Positions 6,557 through 12,121 of a stretch of 12,121 bases of DNA are shown here, in pieces. The position numbers and the translations under genes are program-made. The notes below the pieces were generated by a model. It had not been told where the DNA came from, did not search any database, and saw nothing but the letters and a program-made list of their open reading frames with translations. The DNA is taken from NCBI GenBank assembly GCA_900551205.1, contig URUW01000039.1, forward strand, positions 1 through 12,121, written 5' to 3'. Positions within the stretch are counted from its first letter, which is position 1. The number at the start of each line of letters is the position of its first letter. The DNA is from an uncultured Collinsella sp. GTDB lineage: Bacteria > Actinomycetota > Coriobacteriia > Coriobacteriales > Coriobacteriaceae.

Positions 6557-8020
6557 ATGTCAGATACGAAGGCGAAGAAGACAAACAGACGTTTTAAGTT
6601 CAAATTACCGCATGTCTATACGATCATGTTCTTGCTGATCGTTGTCTTTGCGGTCTTGACTTGGATCGTTCCCTCTGGTCAGTATCAGCGCAAGACGATT
6701 TCGACAGCGGCGGGCGAGCGTGAAGTCGCCGTTGCTGGAACCTATGAACAGGTCGATAAGAACTACACCGATTCCGAGACCGGCGAGACCATCAATCTGG
6801 GGCAGGATATCTTCGCGGTCCTGCAAGCGCCCACTAAGGGCATCCAGGAGGCTGCCGACGTCGTTGCGTTCGTCTTATTGATTGGCGGGTCGTTCGCAAT
6901 CATCACCAAGACCAACGCTTTGAATGCCGGCATGAGCCGTGTGATTAAAAAGCTCAAGAACAAGGACATCCTCATCATTCCCATCACGATGACGTTGCTG
7001 TCCATTTGCGGCACCACGTTTGGTATGTCTGAGGAAGCCCTGCCGTTCTATGCCATCTTCATTCCCATCATGATGGGTATCGGTTATGACTCGATGACGG
7101 CATTCATCATCTGCTTCCTTGGTCCTAACCTGGGATATTGCGCTTCGACCATCGATCCGTTTAATGTTTTGATCGCCCAGGGCATCATTGGCATCGAGGG
7201 CAATCCGCAACTGTGGCTGCGCGCCGTTTCTTGGGTCATCTTCACTGCCGTCGGTATCGCATGGGCCATGCGCTACGCCATGCGCGTCAAGAAAAACCCC
7301 GAGTCGTCCATTACGTACGAGGACGATAAGCTCAAGCGTATCGAGTTTTCCGTGACCGATGCCTCCATCGAGGAAGAGTTCACTACCCGTCAGAAGCTCG
7401 TGCTTATCGATTTTGCTTGCGGTATGGGCATTATCGTCTGGGGTCTTGTTACCCAGGGTTGGTACATGAATGAGATTTCCGCCGTGTTCCTTGGCATGGG
7501 CTTGCTTGCCGGTATCCTGGGCGGTCTTGACCAGCAGACGATTGCTGAGGAGTTCGTTAAAGGTCTCGCCGACTTTGCGTACGCCGCCATCGTTATCGGT
7601 ATCGCTCGCGGTATTCTGGTCATCGCCGAGGGCGGCATGATCATCGACACCATCCTCCAGGCGCTCGCTACTGCGCTCGCCGGTGCGCCCGCCGCCGTCT
7701 ACACCACGTTTATGTATATCGTCCTTGGCCTGCTCTCTTTGCTGGTTCCCTCGAGTTCTGGCCTGGCGGCACTCACCATGCCCGTTATGGGCCCCCTGAC
7801 CGAGCTCATGGGCCTCAATCCCGAGGCGGCCGTTACCGCGCTCCAGTTTGCCAACCAGACCATCAACACCATCAGTCCCGTGGCGGGCATGACGGTTGCC
7901 GGCCTTGGCGTGGCTAAGATTTCGTTTGGCCAATGGTGGAAGACCATTTGGAAGTTCTTCATCTTCATGGTCGTCTTTGGCCTGATCGTAACGGCAATTT
8001 CTGGCATGCTTCCGGCGTAG
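6557..8020 (+). CDS. YfcC/DcuC-family membrane carrier
   Basis: Integral membrane transporter of 487 residues, the usual length for the YfcC family (related to DcuC and AbgT carriers). A short basic cytoplasmic N-terminus (KAKKTNRRFKFK) leads into the first membrane helix VYTIMFLLIVVFAVLTWIVP, whose end WIVPSG is typical of the family. About ten further hydrophobic segments follow. The conserved re-entrant regions are seen as CGTTFGMSEEALPF with PNLGYCASTIDPFNV, and as LLVPSSSGLAALTMPV with NQTINTISPVAGM. Known relatives move C4-dicarboxylates, arginine/ornithine or peptides, often by ion coupling or exchange. ATG 6557 follows GGAGG (6547-6551); the frame is open upstream to 6497, but that part covers the palindrome. 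As first gene of the operon it presumably imports the substrate, taking the place of the APC-type FrlA of E. coli. Substrate is inferred from context only. Confidence 0.88.
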   Translation: MSDTKAKKTNRRFKFKLPHVYTIMFLLIVVFAVLTWIVPSGQYQRKTISTAAGEREVAVAGTYEQVDKNYTDSETGETINLGQDIFAVLQAPTKGIQEAADVVAFVLLIGGSFAIITKTNALNAGMSRVIKKLKNKDILIIPITMTLLSICGTTFGMSEEALPFYAIFIPIMMGIGYDSMTAFIICFLGPNLGYCASTIDPFNVLIAQGIIGIEGNPQLWLRAVSWVIFTAVGIAWAMRYAMRVKKNPESSITYEDDKLKRIEFSVTDASIEEEFTTRQKLVLIDFACGMGIIVWGLVTQGWYMNEISAVFLGMGLLAGILGGLDQQTIAEEFVKGLADFAYAAIVIGIARGILVIAEGGMIIDTILQALATALAGAPAAVYTTFMYIVLGLLSLLVPSSSGLAALTMPVMGPLTELMGLNPEAAVTALQFANQTINTISPVAGMTVAGLGVAKISFGQWWKTIWKFFIFMVVFGLIVTAISGMLPA

Positions 8021-8029
8021 GTGGTTGTG

Positions 8030-9613
8030 ATGTCTGATCGTTTGACGGTCCTGACGTCTAAGAGCGTCTTTACCGGTACGGGGGACCTGCCGTTTGAAGG
8101 TTTCGTAGCGGTCCGTGGCAATCGAATTGAGGCTGTTGGCACCAAGTGTGAGTTAGCTTCGTATTTGACCCAGGCGGACGAGGTAGTTGACCTGGGCGAC
8201 CGCACCGTCATGCCTGGCCTGATCGATGTGCATACCTTCTATACAGGCTGGGCGCTGCGGACGTTGGGGCCTGATCTGTCCGGCATCGCTGATGCCAAAG
8301 AGGCCGTGTCGCTCTTGCGTGCATGGAAAGAAGATCATCCGGATTGCGCGGCGGCTTTTGGCCACAACCTACCCGAAACGTTGGCATCGGATGCCGAGAA
8401 CGCAAATACGGCGGCTGTGTTTGACGATTGTTTTGGCGATATCCCTGTCGTCTGCTTTACACCGGGTGCGGAGACCTGCGTTCTCAATGCTGCCGCCAGT
8501 GCGCGATACGGCTTCACACCCCAGGCGTGCTATGCCGAGAAGATCTGGCGCATGATGAGCGATTTCCTCGCGCTGCCCGAGGTACGTGCGGGGTATTCGG
8601 ACTACATGAGCATGCTTAACGAGCGCGGCGTTACCGCCATCAAGGAGATGGCGTTTGATGACTACTACGGTTTTGCCGACGAAATGGCTCGCCGTGAAGA
8701 ATCTGGTGAGCTGACGGTTCGCGTCTCTATGATGTCGCAGCCGGTGGGTGCCGGTGCAAATCTGTCGTATGCTCGCGAGGCACGAGAGCGCTTTCGGGGA
8801 CCGTTCGTTCGTTTTTCTGGCTTCAACCGTATGACCGATCGCGGCGTATGGGCGGGGCTTGCCGAGATGATTGACCCCTATGAGGACACGGCCGATGCGG
8901 GAGCTGCCGGCAAGACGGTTGTCGAGGAGCCCGAGTGGGATCTGATTGAGAACGAGCTGCGCGCAATTGATGCTGACGGCTTCCGATATTCCTTGCATTG
9001 CCAGGGCGATGGCGCCGTTCGTCGCACCGTGGCGCTCTATGCCTCGCTGCCTCGAGACGAGCATGGACGGTTGCTTCGCCGCCATGCGATTACCGATCTC
9101 GAGAACTCTGATCCGACCGATCTTGTCGAGTTTGGCAAGTTAGGTGGAATTTGCGAGGTCTATCCGCAGATTTTGACGCTGGACCGGCGCGAGGATTGCC
9201 TGTCGATGATGCGTCGACAAATTGGCGAGACGCGACTTTTGCACAGCTGGAATCGCCGCGGCATGGAAGATTCCGGATGCACGGTGTGCTGTGGTACGGA
9301 TTTGCCACTGCTGATTCCGAGCCTGGGCGAGTCAATCTACAGCGCGTGCGGTGGATACTTCGACGATGGGCTGCCCGTGAATGAGGCCAACGCGCTGACG
9401 CTTGTCGAGCTCTTGCGTGCTTGGACTGCCGGGGGCGCGTACGATCTGATGCGCGAAGACGAACTGGGTACGCTTGAGGTCGGCAAGCTTGCCGATATCT
9501 GCGTGCTCGATCGGGATGTGTTCGACCTCGATTATCGCGACGCACGCGATCTTTCGGTTGATATGACGATGTCGGACGGACAAATCGTGTTCGATCGAAA
9601 TAAGGAGGCATAA
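8030..9613 (+). CDS. Amidohydrolase family 3 (YtcJ-like) protein with atypical metal motif
   Basis: A 527-residue amidohydrolase-superfamily enzyme resembling YtcJ and N-substituted formamide deformylases: beta-sandwich segments at the N-terminus (RLTVLTSKSVFTGTG) and C-terminus (LEVGKLADICVLDRDVF) enclose a TIM barrel. The usual HxH metal motif after VMPGLID is changed: VHTFY keeps His68 but has Phe70 at the second position. Later ligands are present as LHCQGD (His323), RHAITD (His352) and GTDLP (Asp424), implying a single-metal or altered site. ATG 8030 is preferred, with AGGTGG at 8019-8024 and 5-nt spacing; a GTG at 8021 is possible. The ribosome site overlaps the carrier's stop codon and the gene runs into the next ribosome site, so translation is coupled. 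In context it may remove an acyl or peptide group from an imported Amadori compound, but no substrate can be proved. Confidence 0.88.
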   Translation: MSDRLTVLTSKSVFTGTGDLPFEGFVAVRGNRIEAVGTKCELASYLTQADEVVDLGDRTVMPGLIDVHTFYTGWALRTLGPDLSGIADAKEAVSLLRAWKEDHPDCAAAFGHNLPETLASDAENANTAAVFDDCFGDIPVVCFTPGAETCVLNAAASARYGFTPQACYAEKIWRMMSDFLALPEVRAGYSDYMSMLNERGVTAIKEMAFDDYYGFADEMARREESGELTVRVSMMSQPVGAGANLSYAREARERFRGPFVRFSGFNRMTDRGVWAGLAEMIDPYEDTADAGAAGKTVVEEPEWDLIENELRAIDADGFRYSLHCQGDGAVRRTVALYASLPRDEHGRLLRRHAITDLENSDPTDLVEFGKLGGICEVYPQILTLDRREDCLSMMRRQIGETRLLHSWNRRGMEDSGCTVCCGTDLPLLIPSLGESIYSACGGYFDDGLPVNEANALTLVELLRAWTAGGAYDLMREDELGTLEVGKLADICVLDRDVFDLDYRDARDLSVDMTMSDGQIVFDRNKEA

Positions 9614-9614
9614 G

Positions 9615-10466
9615 ATGTCTGAATCCAAACCGACGCTGCGCCGCGAACAGATTGCGGGCATGAATATCCACTACATCATGTGGTCGCTCGATTACTTCCT
9701 TGATGTGCAGCAGCGTTTGGGCTTTGAGTCCATTGAGCTGTGGTGTGCGGAGCCGCATGTGACGCTCGACCACACGGGCTACTTTGAGGCTGAGGTCCTG
9801 GCGAAAAAGGCTGCAGACCGTGGGCTTAGGTATCGTACTCTGTGCCCCGAGAATGTTGTCTATCCTTGGCAGTACTGCGCACGCAAACCGCTGCATGAAC
9901 AGCGCAGCCTGGCGTACTTTAAGCACGGCATTGAGCTTGCCGAGGTACTTGGGTGCGACCGTATGTCCGTCAACTCGGGCTGGGGCGACTGGGACGAGGA
10001 CCGCGAGGAAGCCTGGAAGCGCAGCCGCGAGCACTTGTCCATTCTGGCGGAGTATGCCGGTGAGCACGGTCTGGTGCTTACGATGGAAAGCCTGCGTCCC
10101 GAGGAGAGCAACCTTGTAACGACGGTTTCCGATGCGAAGCGCATGATTGACGAGGTCGCGAGCCCGTACTTACAGCCCATGGTTGATACAACCGCGATGG
10201 GCGTTGCGGGCGAGACGCTCGAGGACTGGTTTGCCGCCTTTGGTGATGGGGCAATTCACGAGATGCACTTTATCGACGGTGACCCGTATGGCCATCTGGT
10301 GTGGGGCGATGGCAAGCACGATATGGACGCCTTCGTCGCCACGCTTAATGCCCATGGTTTCGATGGCATGCTGGGCCAGGAAATCACGGACGGGCGTTAC
10401 TACGATGACCCGGCGGCGGCAGATGCCAAGAACATGGCCGCATTCGAGAAATATCTGATTGACTAA
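9615..10466 (+). CDS. frlC: FrlC-like sugar epimerase (TIM-barrel, AP endonuclease 2 fold)
   Basis: A 283-residue xylose-isomerase-like TIM-barrel protein. LGFESIELWCAEPHV, CPENVVYPWQY, MESLRPEESNLVTTV and MHFIDGDPYGHLVWGDGKHDM align by eye with E. coli FrlC, which interconverts fructoselysine and its C3 epimer psicoselysine. The metal-binding set of the ketose 3-epimerase family is visible and evenly spaced: Glu158, Asp191 (MVDTTAM), His218 and Glu256 (GQEITDG). Start ATG 9615 has AAGGAGG at 9602-9608, inside the end of the upstream gene, only one base after that stop codon. A 62-nt gap without evident structure follows. Other members of the family are tagatose/psicose 3-epimerases or hydroxypyruvate isomerases, so the epimerase role rests on the neighbouring deglycase and kinase. 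It would let the cell use 3-epimeric Amadori compounds. Confidence 0.85.
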   Translation: MSESKPTLRREQIAGMNIHYIMWSLDYFLDVQQRLGFESIELWCAEPHVTLDHTGYFEAEVLAKKAADRGLRYRTLCPENVVYPWQYCARKPLHEQRSLAYFKHGIELAEVLGCDRMSVNSGWGDWDEDREEAWKRSREHLSILAEYAGEHGLVLTMESLRPEESNLVTTVSDAKRMIDEVASPYLQPMVDTTAMGVAGETLEDWFAAFGDGAIHEMHFIDGDPYGHLVWGDGKHDMDAFVATLNAHGFDGMLGQEITDGRYYDDPAAADAKNMAAFEKYLID

Positions 10467-10528
10467 ACCAACTATCGGCCACGCAGCCAACGTCATTGAT
10501 TGCGGACCAAACAAGAAAGGAACTGGAT

Positions 10529-11497
10529 ATGAACGCACACGATCTGATCAAAGAGGCAATTGCCGAGAAGGGCAAGTTCGACAGCGTCTACTGGATTGCT
10601 TGCGGTGGCTCCATGATCGATTTGATCCCGGCTCATGAGCTTCTGCAGCGCGAGGCAACCACCTTCACTTCGTATATCTATACGGCTCGCGAGTTTGATA
10701 TCATGCGCCCGCGCCGCTTGGGTGAGAAATCCCTGGTCATTGCTTGCAGCCACAGTGGCAACACCCCCGAGGTCGTCGAGGGCTGTGAGATTGCCCTTGC
10801 TGCCGGCGCTACGGTGATCGCCCAGACCGACAACGCTGGATCCAAGATTGACTCCGGCAAGTGGACCACGTGGGTCTACCCGTGGGGCGAGGGCGTGCCG
10901 CAGGCCGAGGTCCCCGCTGGCATTTCGCTGTCGCTTGCGGCCGAGCTGCTCGATCAGCAGGAGGGCTACGCCGATCTTGCCGATATGTATGCCGGTATCG
11001 CCGAGATGGATAAGATTCTTCCCCCGGCACGTGAGAAGGTAAATGCCGAGCTAGGCGATCGTTTTGCCAAGCTTTGCCAGGAGCACGAGTTCTTCTACAT
11101 TCTGGGCAGCGGTCCCAACTTTAGCCAGACCTACGGTTTCGCTATCTGCTCTCTTATGGAGATGCAGTGGCAGCACTGCAGCTACATCCACTCTGCCGAG
11201 TACTTCCACGGCCCCTTCGAGGCTACTCAGGATGGCGTTTTTTACTTCCTGCAGATGGGCTCCAGCGAGTGCCGTGCCATGGACGAGCGCGCCCTTGCGT
11301 TCCTTAAGACGCATACCGATACGCTGATGGTGCTCGATGCCAAGGAGTACGGTATGGAAGCCGTGCCGGCGAGCGTCCGTGCCTATCTGGACCCGGTGCT
11401 GTTCTACGCCATGAACTGCGAGCTGCGTGCTGCACGCGGCAAGGTGTTTGATCACGATCCCGATTTCCGTCGCTATATGGGTGTTGTCGAGTACTAG
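10529..11497 (+). CDS. frlB: FrlB-like fructosamine-6-phosphate deglycase (SIS domain)
   Basis: Cleaves a 6-phosphorylated Amadori compound into a free amine (for example lysine) and glucose 6-phosphate. The 322-residue protein has two SIS (sugar isomerase) domains. The first starts at VYWIACGGS (20-28) and contains the phosphate-binding SHSGNTPEVVE (Ser74, Ser76, Thr79); the second starts near FFYILGSGPN. SAEYFHGPFE holds Glu224 and His227, which correspond to the acid/base residues of FrlB/FraB deglycases (E. coli SGEFRHGPLE). The C-terminus DHDPDFRRYMGVVEY closely matches the E. coli FrlB ending. ATG 10529 is chosen because AAGGAA (10517-10522) lies 6 nt upstream; an in-frame ATG at 10496 has no ribosome site. 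The N-terminus is about 25 residues shorter than E. coli FrlB. Exact specificity (fructoselysine, glucoselysine, fructose-asparagine or other) is not readable. A glucosamine-6-phosphate isomerase-like role is the alternative. Confidence 0.87.
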   Translation: MNAHDLIKEAIAEKGKFDSVYWIACGGSMIDLIPAHELLQREATTFTSYIYTAREFDIMRPRRLGEKSLVIACSHSGNTPEVVEGCEIALAAGATVIAQTDNAGSKIDSGKWTTWVYPWGEGVPQAEVPAGISLSLAAELLDQQEGYADLADMYAGIAEMDKILPPAREKVNAELGDRFAKLCQEHEFFYILGSGPNFSQTYGFAICSLMEMQWQHCSYIHSAEYFHGPFEATQDGVFYFLQMGSSECRAMDERALAFLKTHTDTLMVLDAKEYGMEAVPASVRAYLDPVLFYAMNCELRAARGKVFDHDPDFRRYMGVVEY

Positions 11498-11511
11498 AAG
11501 GGGCAAAGGCC

Positions 11512-12121
11512 ATGGCATTTAACGTTAACGCGCTCGGATTTGGCGACAACGTCGTCGATCGCTACGAGCATATCCACACCATGTATCCCGGCGGCAATGC
11601 GGTGAACTTCGCCGTTTATGCCAAGAAATGCGGTGCCGCACGCTCTGCATACATGGGCATTTTTGGCAATGACGCCGCTGCCGAGCATGTCATTACAAGC
11701 CTCGAGGATGAGGGTATCGAGCTTGACAAGTGCGAGCAGATGATTGGCGAGAACGGAGCGGCTCGCGTGACCGTCGTTGACGGTGACCGTGTCTTCCTCG
11801 GCTCCAACGAGGGCGGTATCCGTGGCGATGCGCGCTATGTTCTCGATCGCTTTGACCTTTCGTACATGAAGCAGTTCGATGTGGTTCATTCGGGCAACTA
11901 TTGCTTCACCGAGCGCGAGCTGCCCAAGTTGAAGGCTGCGGGCGTCACGGTCTCTTTTGACTTTTCGGACGACTCCACCGACGAGTACTACGAGCAGATT
12001 GCGCCCTATGTCGATTTTGCTTTCTTTAGTGCGGCGGATGCCGCGAGTGAGGACGAGATTCGCGAGCGTCTGGCATGGGTGAAGGATCTGGGTCCGCGTT
12101 TTGTGTCGGCTACGGCGGGCG
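11512..12121 (+). CDS. frlD: FrlD-like PfkB-family fructosamine kinase, 3' end outside window
   Basis: ATP-dependent sugar kinase of the ribokinase/PfkB family; E. coli FrlD phosphorylates fructoselysine at C6 before cleavage by FrlB. The 203 visible residues include GFGDNVVDRY (9-18), equivalent to FrlD GDNCVDIY, and the substrate-binding PGGNAVNFAVY (26-36). Then come GIFGNDAAAEHV, DRVFLGSNEGG, FDVVHSGNY and FDFSDD, all in the same order as in FrlD. The C-terminal ATP-binding block with the GAGD catalytic Asp lies beyond the right edge (family length about 260-330). ATG 11512 follows AAGGGG (11498-11503) with an 8-nt gap, 14 nt after the frlB-like stop codon, so it is in the same transcript. 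With an intracellular kinase and no PTS gene in the visible part, import without phosphorylation by the carrier is implied. Confidence 0.88.
   Translation, partial: MAFNVNALGFGDNVVDRYEHIHTMYPGGNAVNFAVYAKKCGAARSAYMGIFGNDAAAEHVITSLEDEGIELDKCEQMIGENGAARVTVVDGDRVFLGSNEGGIRGDARYVLDRFDLSYMKQFDVVHSGNYCFTERELPKLKAAGVTVSFDFSDDSTDEYYEQIAPYVDFAFFSAADAASEDEIRERLAWVKDLGPRFVSATAG

Noticed and set aside
6875..7933. 352-residue minus-strand open frame antisense to the carrier
   Set aside because: Histidine-, glycine- and aspartate-rich product typical of the complement of a hydrophobic membrane-protein gene; no start signal.
9090..10067. 325-residue minus-strand open frame spanning the amidohydrolase and epimerase genes
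   Set aside because: Arginine- and proline-rich, crosses a real gene boundary, and has no recognisable domain.
11517..11530. Palindrome TTAACGTTAA near the start of the kinase gene
   Set aside because: It lies within codons 3-6 of a well-supported coding sequence and has no companion site; probably chance.

Overview
The window looks like chromosome of a high-GC Gram-positive gut bacterium, most likely a Coriobacteriia member near Collinsella. This is inferred from gene content, strong C/G bias at third codon positions, GTG starts with AGGAGG-type ribosome binding sites, and a LexA-type box of the Gram-positive CGAAC-N4-GTTCG class. No rRNA, tRNA, CRISPR array, insertion sequence or phage gene was seen. 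All genes face right except the first.

Layout. (1) Positions 1-987, minus strand: a Y-family (error-prone) DNA polymerase cut by the window edge, with a clear promoter and a near-consensus SOS operator upstream. (2) 1172-1747: a short protein resembling only the N-terminal nucleotide-binding half of an iron-type alcohol dehydrogenase, bracketed by two copies of a roughly 27-bp repeat; the second copy forms a long perfect hairpin that probably ends transcription. (3) 1947-3641: pgi, glucose-6-phosphate isomerase, with its own terminator. (4) 3879-5444: two HAD phosphatase-superfamily genes, a Cof/IIB type and a beta-phosphoglucomutase-like type, separated by an intrinsic terminator. (5) 5595-6338: a GntR/HutC regulator with a terminator. 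(6) 6557 to the right edge: a five-gene operon of a YfcC-type membrane carrier, an amidohydrolase, a FrlC-like sugar epimerase, a FrlB-like SIS-domain deglycase and a FrlD-like PfkB kinase (cut by the edge).

The most interesting part is the last block. FrlB, FrlC, FrlD and a GntR regulator together are the signature of Amadori-product (fructosamine, for example fructoselysine) catabolism. Import is followed by optional C3 epimerisation, phosphorylation at C6 by the kinase, and cleavage by the deglycase to an amine plus glucose 6-phosphate, which Pgi from the same neighbourhood could pass to glycolysis. Compared with the E. coli frl operon, the APC-type transporter is replaced by a YfcC/DcuC-family carrier and an amidohydrolase with an altered metal-site motif has been added. 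This suggests a modified substrate range, such as N-acylated or peptide-linked Amadori compounds. A strong promoter-proximal palindrome before the carrier gene is the natural candidate operator for the adjacent GntR regulator.
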